NCBI RefSeq assembly: GCF_910588665.1
Contig: NZ_CAJUPR010000007.1
Location: 1 to 64,000, forward strand
From: an uncultured Brachyspira sp.
Lineage (GTDB): Bacteria; Spirochaetota; Brachyspiria; Brachyspirales; Brachyspiraceae
DNA length: 64,000 bases
Reading direction: 5' to 3'
The notes below the pieces were generated by a model that had not been told where the DNA came from, searched no databases, and saw only the letters and a program-made list of their open reading frames with translations. Made by a program: the position numbers and the translations under genes. Positions 46,394 to 55,458 of this stretch are shown here, one piece after another. Numbering within the stretch: the first letter of the stretch is position 1; each line of letters opens with the position of its first letter.

Positions 46394-46472
46394 TAAAAAT
46401 TATTATTTATTATTATGCTCAGTTTGACTTAAATAAATTAAGTCAGATGCTTCATCTTGCTTATAATTTTTA
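46394..46472. repeat. Second palindrome of similar architecture
   Basis: Arms TAAAAATTAT (46394-46403) and ATAATTTTTA (46463-46472) enclose a perfect inner hairpin TGACTTAA-ATAAA-TTAAGTCA (46425-46445). The inner part has the same TGAC...GTCA frame as the other elements, but is only distantly similar. It lies in the 342-base gap between the fusion gene and the methylase gene. That gap otherwise holds only AT-rich sequence. Confidence 0.6.
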
Positions 46473-46610
46473 TATTATATGATAAAATATAAAAATTAAA
46501 ATACCGTTTATATTTATTGCTTATATAAAAATAGTGATCCTAAAAAATTATTTTATAGAAATGTTTTTAAAACTATAATATTATTTTTATAAACTATTAA
46601 GGCTTAATTA

Positions 46611-47669
46611 ATGAACTATATAGGAAGCAAATTATCGCTTATGAATTTTTTATATGAATCTGTTAATTCTGTAATAGATAGTGACTGCTTCGTATTCTCT
46701 GACTTATTTGCAGGAACAGGCATTGTCGGAAGATACTTTAAGACCAAAGGTTTTTCTGTTATTTCTAATGATATTCAGTATTACAGTTATGTTTTAAATA
46801 AGCATTATATAGAAAATCATAAGTATTTATTTTTCAGGAATCTTAATGATGAAATAGAAAATTTAAAAGAAACTGAAATTAAAGAAAAATATAATATTGT
46901 ATGCAGATATTTAAATAGCATAGATTATAAAGAAGGCTTTATATACAATAATTATTCTTTAGGCGGAACTAAAAATAAAGAGTATAAAAGGATATATTTT
47001 TCAGATGAAAATGCCTGTAAATGCGATGCTGTCAGAATAAAAATAGAAGAATGGTTTCAAAATAAAAAAATTAATATTAATGAATATTATTTTCTGCTTG
47101 CAAGTCTGCTTGAAAGTATTGATAAATGTGCCAACACTGCATCTGTATACGGAGCATTTTTAAAAGAGATAAAAAAAACAGCTTCAAAAACTTTTACCTA
47201 TAGCCCTGCAGATTTTATATTAAGCTTTAATAAGCATAAGGTTTATAATAAAGATGCCAATAAATTGATAAAAAAAATAAATACAGATATTTTATATATT
47301 GACCCGCCGTATAATAGAAGACAGTATTCTGATAATTATCATATACTTGAAACAATAGCAAAATATGATAATCCTGAAATAAAAGGAAAAACTGGACTTA
47401 GAAAAGACGGTATAAAATCTCTGTACTGCAGTAAGAATAATATTTATAATATATTTAAAGACTTAATAAATAATGCCAATGCAAAATATATTTTTTTAAG
47501 CTATAATAATGAAGGATTAATGTCATCGGAAGATATAAAAAATATTATGTCATCAAGAGGCAGATACGGATTATTTAAAAAAGAATACGGCAGATTCAAA
47601 GCCGACAGCAAAAGACGCAATTTATCATCAAAAACTATAGAATATCTTCATTACTGCATAACATATTAA
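46611..47669 (+). CDS. DNA adenine methylase, D12 class
   Basis: 352 residues, an N6-adenine methyltransferase of the D12 (Dam/FokI-like) class. Motifs: MNYIGSKLSL at the start, SAM-binding DLFAGTGIVGRYFKTKGF (about 36-53), catalytic DPPYNRRQYSDNYH (about 227-240), and a C-terminal FLSYNNEG (FxSYN) segment. Recognition sequence is unknown. No restriction endonuclease is encoded next to it, so it is an orphan or belongs to a system outside the window. Confidence 0.85.
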   Translation: MNYIGSKLSLMNFLYESVNSVIDSDCFVFSDLFAGTGIVGRYFKTKGFSVISNDIQYYSYVLNKHYIENHKYLFFRNLNDEIENLKETEIKEKYNIVCRYLNSIDYKEGFIYNNYSLGGTKNKEYKRIYFSDENACKCDAVRIKIEEWFQNKKININEYYFLLASLLESIDKCANTASVYGAFLKEIKKTASKTFTYSPADFILSFNKHKVYNKDANKLIKKINTDILYIDPPYNRRQYSDNYHILETIAKYDNPEIKGKTGLRKDGIKSLYCSKNNIYNIFKDLINNANAKYIFLSYNNEGLMSSEDIKNIMSSRGRYGLFKKEYGRFKADSKRRNLSSKTIEYLHYCITY

Positions 47670-47770
47670 TAATATATATTGCAAATAATATATTAATTAT
47701 TTATAATAAATTAAGATGCATATATTTTTAAGTTTATAGTTTAAGTATGCTGTTTTATTTAGGGGGAAAT

Positions 47771-48301
47771 ATGGCAAAAGATGAGGACAATATTATTTTT
47801 CAGAAATTAAGACGGAATATACAGAGAAATTTTCCTATAGAAGATGATAATTACAGTCTGAATAATTATAAAAATGAAAATTATTCCGATAAAGAGAGCC
47901 TTATAATTTTAGAAACTGAAAGAAATATAGATAATATAACAAATTTATCTAAAAAAATAGATGATGCAGAACTTAAAACTGTTTTAAAAGATATGGTATC
48001 GGTGTTAAAAGAAATGACTTCTTATTCTAAAGTAAATAAAGAAGGAGAAAAAAAGCTTGAAAAAATTAATGAGTATCATCTTCCTGCAGCTGTAAAGATG
48101 CTTAATTCATATCTGGATTTCTGCAGTTTCCCTGTAAAAAATTCAAATATGGAAAAAACGGCATTAGAAATAGAAGATGTTATAATAAAATTAAATGAAG
48201 CATTAAAAAAAATGCTTATAGATATGAATCAAAATAAACTAATAGATATAAACAGCGATATAGATGTATTAAAAGCAATGCTTGAAAAAGAAGGTTTATA
48301 A
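47771..48301 (+). CDS. XpaC-like protein
   Basis: 176 residues, highly charged. The last 90 residues match XpaC-type proteins: KINEYHLPAAVKMLNSYLDF (about 98-117), a helical part and ISSD-like end reading DINSDIDVLKAMLEKEGL. The ATG at 47771, with AGGGGG four bases ahead, is better than the earlier one at 47747. It lies 45 bases before a TelA-like gene; XpaC and TelA are frequent neighbours. Role unknown. Confidence 0.65.
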   Translation: MAKDEDNIIFQKLRRNIQRNFPIEDDNYSLNNYKNENYSDKESLIILETERNIDNITNLSKKIDDAELKTVLKDMVSVLKEMTSYSKVNKEGEKKLEKINEYHLPAAVKMLNSYLDFCSFPVKNSNMEKTALEIEDVIIKLNEALKKMLIDMNQNKLIDINSDIDVLKAMLEKEGL

Positions 48302-48346
48302 TTGTTTTTAATAATAAATAAAAAATAATATACGGAGAATATTCTT

Positions 48347-49525
48347 ATGGAAAATAATAATCAATTAAATAATATGCAGTCTGATAATTTATACGATAAT
48401 AATATAGAGTTTCAGCAAAATAATATTCCTATACAAAATTCTGCAGATAATAATTATGCTAAAAACAGAGATTCTGAAGTGTTTAATATAAATCAGAAGT
48501 TCAGCAAAGAAGATTTAAAAAAAATAAATGAAACGGCTGATAATATTGATTTAAAAGACTCCGTTTCAATAATGTCTTACGGCGCATCGGCTCAGAATAA
48601 AATGATGCAGTTTTCTGAAAACACTTTAAGCAATGTTATGAATAAAGATTTGGGAGAAGTCGGAGATGCTATTGCCGATGTTATAACGGAGCTTAAGGGA
48701 TTTAATATAGAAAATGAAACTAAGGGAAAAGGATTATTAGGATTTTTTAAGAAAGCTGGCAATAATTTAAGTAAATTAAAAATTAAATATACAAATGTTG
48801 AAGCTAATATTAATAATATAGTAAAAACGCTGGAAGCTCATCAGAGAAATCTGCTTAAAGATATAAGCGTTCTAGATCAAATGTACAATTATAATTTGGA
48901 ATATTTAAAAGAATTGGAAATATATATAGAAGCTGGAAAACAGAAACTCAATCAATTAGCTGCCGATGAAATACCCGCTTTAGAATCAAAAGCCGCCGCA
49001 AGTAACTCTCCTCAAGATGTTCAGAGAGCAAGAGATATTAAAGATTTGGCTAACAGATTTGAAAAAAGAATACATGACTTAGAACTTACAAAAACAATTT
49101 CCATACAGACAATACCTCAAATACGATTGGTTCAGAATAATAATGTTATAATGACAGAAAAAATACAATCCACAATATCAAATACCATACCTCTTTGGAA
49201 AAATCAAATGGTTCTGTCTATAGGACTTCATCATTCTAATGAGGCGGCAAAAGCGCAGAGATCCGTTACAGACACTACAAATGAGCTGTTGAGAAAAAAT
49301 GCAGAAATGCTTAAAACATCAACAATAGAAACAGCCAAAGAATCTGAAAGAGCAATAGTAGATATTGAAACATTAAAATATACAAATGAGAAGCTTATTT
49401 CTACTTTGGACGAAGTTATGAAGATACAGAATGAGGGAAGAGAAAAAAGAAAAGCTGCAGAAACTGAGCTTAGAAATATAGAAAATGAACTTAAAAATAA
49501 AATACTTAATATATCAAAAAATTAG
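48347..49525 (+). CDS. TelA/KlaA toxic-anion resistance family protein
   Basis: 392 residues: an Asn/Gln-rich N-terminus of about 50 residues, then the TelA family core. Matches include SIMSYGASAQNKMMQFSENT (about 77-96), LKIKYTNVEANINNIVKTLE (about 142-161), QTIPQIRLVQNNN (about 252-264), TIPLWKNQMVLSIGLHHSNE (about 281-300) and a long coiled-coil C-terminus. The family is linked to tellurite or antimicrobial envelope stress, but its mechanism is not known. CGGAGAA precedes the ATG. Operonic with the XpaC-like gene. Confidence 0.8.
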   Translation: MENNNQLNNMQSDNLYDNNIEFQQNNIPIQNSADNNYAKNRDSEVFNINQKFSKEDLKKINETADNIDLKDSVSIMSYGASAQNKMMQFSENTLSNVMNKDLGEVGDAIADVITELKGFNIENETKGKGLLGFFKKAGNNLSKLKIKYTNVEANINNIVKTLEAHQRNLLKDISVLDQMYNYNLEYLKELEIYIEAGKQKLNQLAADEIPALESKAAASNSPQDVQRARDIKDLANRFEKRIHDLELTKTISIQTIPQIRLVQNNNVIMTEKIQSTISNTIPLWKNQMVLSIGLHHSNEAAKAQRSVTDTTNELLRKNAEMLKTSTIETAKESERAIVDIETLKYTNEKLISTLDEVMKIQNEGREKRKAAETELRNIENELKNKILNISKN

Positions 49526-49591
49526 CAGGGATAAAATTAATATATTTATTATAAAATATTGACTGCCATAATAATATTTTTATCAAATAAT

Positions 49592-50155
49592 TTAATTATT
49601 TGATATTATTAAATTGTATATATAATTAGTATATATATATAGGTCATTGCTGCTCTCTATTAAAATAAACTCCGCTCTTCTATTTTTTTCCATATCTTTA
49701 TATTCATTTAATAAGTCATGAATACCGTTATTAGTTAATTTTGACGATATGCCGTTTGTTATAGCTGAGTAAACATCATAAGATCTATTATATGATAAAT
49801 TGTCAATAGTTTCTCTATTATATAGAAATAAGATATCATTTTTTCTATAACCGTTAGAGAATTTTTTATACTCGTCGCCGCTTATATGACCTTCTATAAT
49901 AATACTTATTATGTTGGTATTATAGGTTAAATCTCCCACATATTTTAAAGTTTTTGAATATTTTTTTAAATCCGTTTCGCTGCTGTTTAAATTAAATAAT
50001 ATGCTGTCAGGCACTATTAAAACTTTGCCTCTTTCAGTTAATTTATATTCATAAGGAATTTCTTTTGGTTTTTTATATGTTGATATTACTACCGCTCCGT
50101 ATGCATTTAATGTTATAAGTAACAGAGCAAATAATATATTTATTTTTTTTATCAT
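49592..50155 (-). CDS. OmpA-like domain exported protein
   Basis: 187 residues with a signal peptide (MIKKINILFALLLITLNAYG) and an OmpA-C-like fold: DSILFNLNSSETDLKKYSKT, ISIIIEGHISGDEYKKF, YNRSYDVYSAIT and ENRRAEFILI-like NRRAEF near the end. This domain binds peptidoglycan in other proteins. The usual GHTD motif is GHIS, so binding is uncertain. The ATG at 50155, preceded by GAGG, is preferred over one eight codons earlier. Confidence 0.65.
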   Translation of the reverse strand: MIKKINILFALLLITLNAYGAVVISTYKKPKEIPYEYKLTERGKVLIVPDSILFNLNSSETDLKKYSKTLKYVGDLTYNTNIISIIIEGHISGDEYKKFSNGYRKNDILFLYNRETIDNLSYNRSYDVYSAITNGISSKLTNNGIHDLLNEYKDMEKNRRAEFILIESSNDLYIYTNYIYNLIISNN

Positions 50156-50285
50156 ATTAAAAAAATCCTCTTTACGCATTTATTAATTATACAATATATA
50201 TAAAAAAATTTAAATATTTTTTATGTCGTTATAATTAATATATTTTTTATTTAAAATAAAAAATAACTAAATTTTTGCATAAAAA

Positions 50286-50313
50286 TTGACATTAGAAAAA
50301 ATAACATTATACT
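50286..50313 (+). promoter_or_regulatory. Sigma-70-type promoter of ppdK
   Basis: TTGACA (50286-50291) and TATACT (50308-50313) with a 16-base spacer, 60 bases before the ppdK ATG. AGGAGAG supplies the ribosome site. Confidence 0.65.
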
Positions 50314-50373
50314 ATATAATATAGTAGTAATTTAAATTTATATAAATATTTTATTTAAATAGGAGAGTTCATT

Positions 50374-53300
50374 ATGGCATCAAAAAAGATGGTTTACTTC
50401 TTTGGTAATGGTAAATCTGAAGGAGCTAAAGAAACTAAAGCGCTTTTAGGAGGCAAAGGCTTAGGACTTGCTCAGATGACAGAAAGTAAAGTACCCGTTC
50501 CTGCAGGATTTACAATAACTACCGAAGTTTGCGATTACTATTCCAAAAACAAGTCGTATCCCAAAGGATTGGACAAATTAGTGGAAGATAATATTAAAAA
50601 ATTAGAAAAAGCAATGAATTCGGAATTCGGTAATCCAAAAAAGCCTTTGCTTGTTTCTGTGCGTTCTGGAGCCGCTATATCTATGCCGGGTATGATGGAT
50701 ACCATACTTAATTTAGGTATTAATGAGGAGGTAGTTGAAGGACTTATAGAAAAAACTAATAATCCAAGATTTGCATGGGATGCTTACAGAAGATTTATAC
50801 AGATGTTTGGTGATGTAGCTATGGGTGTAGAACATGATAAATTTGAAGAAATATTGGAAGAGAGAAAAAGAATTATAGCGCCTAAAGTAGGAAAACCTGA
50901 AAAAGATGTAAAAGATACCGATTTAGATGTTGAAGAGTTAAAAATAGTTGTGGAAAAATATAAGTCTATGTATAAAGAGGAAAAAGGCGAGGAGTTCCCA
51001 GAAGATCCTAAAGTACAGCTATGGTATGCCATTAATGCGGTATTTAGAAGCTGGAATAATCCAAGAGCCGAAGCATACAGAAAATTAAATGATATAAAAA
51101 ATCTTTTAGGTACGGCTGTTAATGTTCAGTCTATGGTATTCGGAAATATGGGAGAGACTTCAGCCACAGGCGTATGTTTCTCAAGAAATCCATCAACAGG
51201 CGAAAATAAATTCTACGGCGAGTTTTTAATCAATGCGCAGGGCGAAGATGTTGTTGCAGGTATCAGAAATCCTCAGGAAATTACATTGGAAGGAAGCTTG
51301 GAATGGGCTAAAAATAACGGCATAAGCGAAGAGGACAGAAAAAGAAAATTTCCTTCTCTTGAAGAGGTTATGCCTAATGTATATAAACAGCTTGTAAGCT
51401 ATAAAAATCAATTAGAAAAATATTACAGCGATATGCAGGACATGGAGTTTACTATACAAGAGGGAAAACTTTATATGCTTCAAACCAGAAACGGCAAAAG
51501 AACTGCCGCAGCTGCCGTAAGAATTGCAGTTGAACTTGCCGAAGCTAAAATAATATCTAAAAATGAGGCTTTAATGAGAGTTAATCCTTCCGATTTAGAT
51601 CAGCTGCTTCATCCTATGTTTGATCCTAATGCTAAGAAAACGGCTAAAGTTCTTGCCAAAGGTTTAAATGCCTCTCCCGGAGCTGCTGTAGGTAAAGTGG
51701 TATTCTCAGCACAGAAAGCCGAATCTATGAAGGAGGCTGGAGAGCAGATTATATTGGTTCGTATAGAAACAAGCCCTGAAGATATTAAAGGTATGAATGC
51801 TGCAGAAGGCATACTTACTGCCAGAGGCGGTTCAACTTCGCATGCCGCCGTTGTTGCACGCGGTATGGGCAAATGCTGTGTGGCAGGATGCAGCGCTTTG
51901 GAAATTGATTATTCAAACGGATGTATGAAGGTAGCCGATGATATTATTAATGAAGGAGATTATATATCTATAGACGGTTCTACAGGCGAAGTTATGCTTG
52001 GCAAAGTTGATACTAAAGAAGCTGAAATGTCTGAAGACTTCAGAAAACTTATGAAATGGGCTGATGAAAAAAGAAAAGAAAAGAAATTTGAAGTTCATAC
52101 CAATGCCGATACTCCTCATGATGCCGAAATCGGAAGAAAATTCGGCGCCGAAGGTATAGGACTTTGCAGAACAGAGCATATGTTCTTTAATACCGACAGA
52201 ATAAAAAGCGTAAGACAGCTTATACTTGTTGCAGAAGAAGTAAAGAAATTAAAAGAAAAATTAGAAGAAGCTGAAAAAATCGGCGATAAAAAATCAGCTG
52301 AGGAGATTGAAGCTTTATACAGAGAGCCTAGAAAACTTTATGATGATGCTTTAGACAATATTCTTCCTATGCAAAGAGAAGACTTTATTGGAATATTTAC
52401 GGCTATGAACGGATATCCTGTAACAGTAAGACTTTTAGATCCTCCTCTGCATGAATTCATTCCCCATGAAGATTCTCAGTTGCAGGAACTTTCAAATGAA
52501 ATGAATGTAAGTTTTGATAAATTAAAAGCTATAAGAGATTCTTTACATGAATTTAATCCTATGCTTGGTCATAGAGGATGCAGACTTGGTATTAGTTATC
52601 CTGAAATATATGATATGCAGGCAAGAGCTATAATTGAGGCTGCCGTTAAAGTTAAGAAAAACGGTGTAGATGTTCACCCTGAAATAATGATTCCTCTTGT
52701 AGGTACTTTAAAAGAGCTTAAAATGATTAAGGAAAGAATCATTAAAATAGCTGAAGAAGTATTTGAAAAAGAGGATTCTAAAATAAGTTATAAAGTGGGT
52801 ACTATGATAGAAGTTCCTAGAGCTGCTTTAGTTGCAGATAAAATTGCTTCCGAAGCTGAATTCTTCTCATTCGGTACTAATGATTTAACTCAGATGGGAG
52901 GCGGTTTCTCAAGAGATGATGCTGGCAAGTTTTTAAAAGATTATGTTAATAAAGAAATATATGAAAAAGATCCTTTCCAATCTTTAGATCAGGAGGGTAT
53001 AGGAGAGCTTTTAAGAATAGGGGTAACTAAAGGAAAAGGAGCCAATAAAAATCTTGTAGTGGGTATTTGCGGCGAGCATGGAGGCGATCCTGCAACGGTT
53101 ATGTTCTGCTATGATATAGGATTAAATTATGTAAGTTGTTCTCCTTACAGGGTGCCTATAGCAAGACTTGCAGCTGCACAGGGAATAATAAGTTCTAAAA
53201 CAGATAAAAAAGCTGATTCTAAAAAATCTGCATCTTCTAAAAAGGCTGCTGTTTCTAAAAAGGCTTCATCTGCTAAAAAAACGGCGGCTAAGGCATCTGC

Positions 53301-53400
53301 TTCTAAGAAGACTTCTGCTAAGAAATCTGCAGTTTCTAAAAAGGCTGCTGTTTCTAAAAAAGCTTCATCTGTTAAAAAAACTTCTTCTAAGAAGAAATAA
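50374..53400 (+). CDS. ppdK: Pyruvate phosphate dikinase with Lys-rich tail
   Basis: PPDK interconverts pyruvate + ATP + Pi with PEP + AMP + PPi; in anaerobes it usually runs toward pyruvate to save energy. The body (about 1-935) has KGLGLAQM and VRSGAAISMPGMMDT in the ATP-grasp part, the phospho-His in GGSTSHAAVVARGMGK (about residue 492), TPHDAEIGRKFGAEGIGLCR and the PEP-binding FFSFGTNDLTQM. The last about 70 residues are unusual: Lys/Ser/Ala repeats (SKKAAVSKKASS twice), like histone H1 tails. Those repeats are nearly identical at DNA level. A promoter and a terminator bracket the gene. Confidence 0.95.
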   Translation: MASKKMVYFFGNGKSEGAKETKALLGGKGLGLAQMTESKVPVPAGFTITTEVCDYYSKNKSYPKGLDKLVEDNIKKLEKAMNSEFGNPKKPLLVSVRSGAAISMPGMMDTILNLGINEEVVEGLIEKTNNPRFAWDAYRRFIQMFGDVAMGVEHDKFEEILEERKRIIAPKVGKPEKDVKDTDLDVEELKIVVEKYKSMYKEEKGEEFPEDPKVQLWYAINAVFRSWNNPRAEAYRKLNDIKNLLGTAVNVQSMVFGNMGETSATGVCFSRNPSTGENKFYGEFLINAQGEDVVAGIRNPQEITLEGSLEWAKNNGISEEDRKRKFPSLEEVMPNVYKQLVSYKNQLEKYYSDMQDMEFTIQEGKLYMLQTRNGKRTAAAAVRIAVELAEAKIISKNEALMRVNPSDLDQLLHPMFDPNAKKTAKVLAKGLNASPGAAVGKVVFSAQKAESMKEAGEQIILVRIETSPEDIKGMNAAEGILTARGGSTSHAAVVARGMGKCCVAGCSALEIDYSNGCMKVADDIINEGDYISIDGSTGEVMLGKVDTKEAEMSEDFRKLMKWADEKRKEKKFEVHTNADTPHDAEIGRKFGAEGIGLCRTEHMFFNTDRIKSVRQLILVAEEVKKLKEKLEEAEKIGDKKSAEEIEALYREPRKLYDDALDNILPMQREDFIGIFTAMNGYPVTVRLLDPPLHEFIPHEDSQLQELSNEMNVSFDKLKAIRDSLHEFNPMLGHRGCRLGISYPEIYDMQARAIIEAAVKVKKNGVDVHPEIMIPLVGTLKELKMIKERIIKIAEEVFEKEDSKISYKVGTMIEVPRAALVADKIASEAEFFSFGTNDLTQMGGGFSRDDAGKFLKDYVNKEIYEKDPFQSLDQEGIGELLRIGVTKGKGANKNLVVGICGEHGGDPATVMFCYDIGLNYVSCSPYRVPIARLAAAQGIISSKTDKKADSKKSASSKKAAVSKKASSAKKTAAKASASKKTSAKKSAVSKKAAVSKKASSVKKTSSKKK

Positions 53401-53434
53401 TTAATAAAATATTTATATAAATAATTCTATAAGA

Positions 53435-53459
53435 GGGCTTACTCAATTTAAGTAAGCCC
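53435..53459 (+). terminator. Intrinsic terminator of ppdK
   Basis: Perfect 9-bp stem GGGCTTACT/AGTAAGCCC with a seven-base loop, followed by TTGTATTTTT. It begins 35 bases after the ppdK stop. Confidence 0.85.
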
Positions 53460-53481
53460 TTGTATTTTTACAATATAATTA

Positions 53482-53715
53482 TTATTTTACTTTTTTTAGA
53501 ATTACGAGTATATCCTTGTTTTTTATATTTTCAAAAATACCTTCATATCCGTATTTTTCACATCCTCTTATTACACTTTCAGAGCTTGAATGCCCGCTTA
53601 CCAATACTTCTATAATTGTATTTATTTTCTGATTATTGATAGCGGCAGATTTAGCATGAAAAGATGCCTGAGAACATGACATTCCTCTGGTGTCTATTTT
53701 AATAATTTTTGCCAT
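53482..53715 (-). CDS. TusA-like small protein
   Basis: The 77-residue protein opens with the TusA/SirA fold pattern (KIDTRGMSCSQASFHAK) where TusA has RGxxCPxPxxxxK; the Cys is kept, the prolines are replaced. The rest is a ferredoxin-like beta-alpha-beta pattern. TusA proteins pass sulfur; YedF-type relatives serve with YedE transporters. That is the downstream partner logic here, since a YedE-like gene lies 126 bases upstream on the same strand. A role in sulfur or selenium handling is inference. Confidence 0.65.
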   Translation of the reverse strand: MAKIIKIDTRGMSCSQASFHAKSAAINNQKINTIIEVLVSGHSSSESVIRGCEKYGYEGIFENIKNKDILVILKKVK

Positions 53716-53841
53716 ATTAATTTCCTTTTTGCATCTGTAATAATTTATTATAATATATGCTGTATTATAATAAATATTGGTTTTATTTTAGTTTATAAAA
53801 GAACTATACAGTATATATTTATATGATGCAAAATGAATATA

Positions 53842-54921
53842 TCAGGTATTTTCTTTCATTGTAAAACCTATGATTATACAGAATACTAATCCTAAAATAA
53901 CAGCACCCATTCCGTATATTGTCGGACCTGACGGCGAACTTGCTAAATTGAAATTATGGGCAAATCCTGCGCCTACCAGCATACCTATAACAAAAATAAA
54001 GCTGTCTGTATTTCCTTCTGCCGATTGTATCATTTGTCTTCCCGGACATCCTGCACCTAAAGTAAAAGCTAATCCTGTGAGAATCATTGATACTATATTC
54101 CATAAAATATTTGTATGAGCTATAGGCTGATTTTCCATAGAAAAATTGAATCTGTTGGTTATTAAGTTTACTATTAATGCGGCTAATATAAATGCAATGA
54201 CGCCTTTAGTCATATGAAAATCTTTCATAAATATTGCATCTCTAAGTCCGCCTACAGTACAGAATCTTGATTTTTGGGCTATGAATCCTATTATTACAGA
54301 AGAAGTTAAGGCAATTGCTATAGGAGCTTTCATACTTCCCGGACCTGATTGCGAAAAGAATAATGCGCCTTCTTCTGAAAATTTAGTCTGCTTTAAGAGT
54401 AAGATTAAAAGAGCTGCAGCTGTAATTAAAGGAATAAATCCGACTAATTTATTTTTATAGGCTTTAGGCTGACCTAGAGAAAAGTTCTGCTTCCAAAATA
54501 AAACTCCGATTCCTCCTCCTAAAATGATACCTATTAAACCGAATATTCCGTTAATATCTCCTCCCGCTACTCTAAGCAGAGTTCTCCAAGGACAGCCCAA
54601 GAAAACTAATGCTCCTATCATGGCAAAAAATCCTAAGCAGAATCTTATAATAGGAGAGCTTCCACCTTTAGGGACGAATTCTCTAGACAATAGTGCTGAA
54701 ATTGCAGCCCCGATAATAAGTCCTATTAATTCAGGTCTTATATATTGCACTGCAGATGCTCTGTGCAGCCCTAAAGCTCCAGATAAATCTCTTGTGAAGC
54801 ATGCTATACATATTCCCATATTGGCTGGATTGCCCATTACGGAAAGCCAAGCAGCTATAGCTCCTATAACAGCACCCGATATTATAACACCTGCAGAGCT
54901 TGTGAAAATGTCTTTTTTCAT
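53842..54921 (-). CDS. YedE-type sulfur/selenium transport protein
   Basis: 359 residues with about ten membrane segments in two halves. Each half carries the YeeE/YedE signature: GALVFLGCPWRTLLRVAGGD (about 114-133) and TLGAGCPGRQMIQ (about 297-309), with NMGICIACFTRD and KSRFCTVGGLRD. The Cys-Pro residues are characteristic of thiosulfate/selenium-type carriers. The ATG at 54921, preceded by AAAGGAG six bases away, replaces an earlier one nineteen codons upstream. It neighbours a TusA-like gene. Substrate cannot be decided. Confidence 0.8.
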   Translation of the reverse strand: MKKDIFTSSAGVIISGAVIGAIAAWLSVMGNPANMGICIACFTRDLSGALGLHRASAVQYIRPELIGLIIGAAISALLSREFVPKGGSSPIIRFCLGFFAMIGALVFLGCPWRTLLRVAGGDINGIFGLIGIILGGGIGVLFWKQNFSLGQPKAYKNKLVGFIPLITAAALLILLLKQTKFSEEGALFFSQSGPGSMKAPIAIALTSSVIIGFIAQKSRFCTVGGLRDAIFMKDFHMTKGVIAFILAALIVNLITNRFNFSMENQPIAHTNILWNIVSMILTGLAFTLGAGCPGRQMIQSAEGNTDSFIFVIGMLVGAGFAHNFNLASSPSGPTIYGMGAVILGLVFCIIIGFTMKENT

Positions 54922-55396
54922 TGACAACTCCTTTAATATATTGAAAATAATTTTATTATAAAAATAAATAATTATCAATATATTATTTAGCTTTTAATAA
55001 ATCGGTATAATTTTATTGCAAGGCAATATTATTATATATGAGTTAACTTATTAAAAAAATAATTGCAGGAATTAGAGTTTATGAAAAATAACGGGGCTAT
55101 GAATCGGCGTAGTTTTTACTTAATAGAATATCTGATTCATTTAATAAAGAGGTATTTTTTTATGAGTAAAATTTATTTTATAGAGATAATATCGTATGAA
55201 AAATATAATTATGTTAATTATAGGATTGCAGTAAAAAAGTTTTTAATTAGGATATAATTACAGATTGTAATTTATTTAATGTTTTTATAAGCTTTTTTAG
55301 TAAAATATTTTTTATATCAAGTGTATAATATGTATTATTAATTAGAAATGTTTACAGCATGTAATAATTATTAATAAATATTATTGTTTATAATAT
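54922..55396. other. Gap between YedE-like and PanD-like genes
   Basis: AT-rich with a short plus-strand open frame (about 55063-55257) that has no convincing ribosome site or family pattern, which I treat as non-coding. The divergent promoters of the flanking genes must lie here. Confidence 0.4.
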
Positions 55397-55425
55397 TGAC
55401 ATTTTTTATAATATTAGGTTAAATA
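55397..55425 (+). promoter_or_regulatory. Sigma-70-type promoter of panD-like operon
   Basis: TTGACA (55397-55402) and TTAAAT (55420-55425) with a 17-base spacer, 34 bases before the PanD-like start. Confidence 0.5.
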
Positions 55426-55458
55426 TTTTAAAAAATTAGCTTTACGGCTTTATTTATT

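Noticed and set aside
46611..47669. Complete restriction-modification system around the D12 methylase
   Set aside because: Neighbours are NagB-NagA and XpaC-TelA; no endonuclease-like gene is adjacent, so only the methylase is claimed.
54524..54961. 145-codon plus-strand frame opposite the YedE-like gene
   Set aside because: It mirrors codons of a membrane protein with clear motifs; the frame has Pro/Ile-rich composition typical of antisense shadows.
55063..55257. 64-codon plus-strand frame upstream of the PanD-like gene
   Set aside because: No Shine-Dalgarno, no family pattern, and composition like the flanking non-coding DNA.
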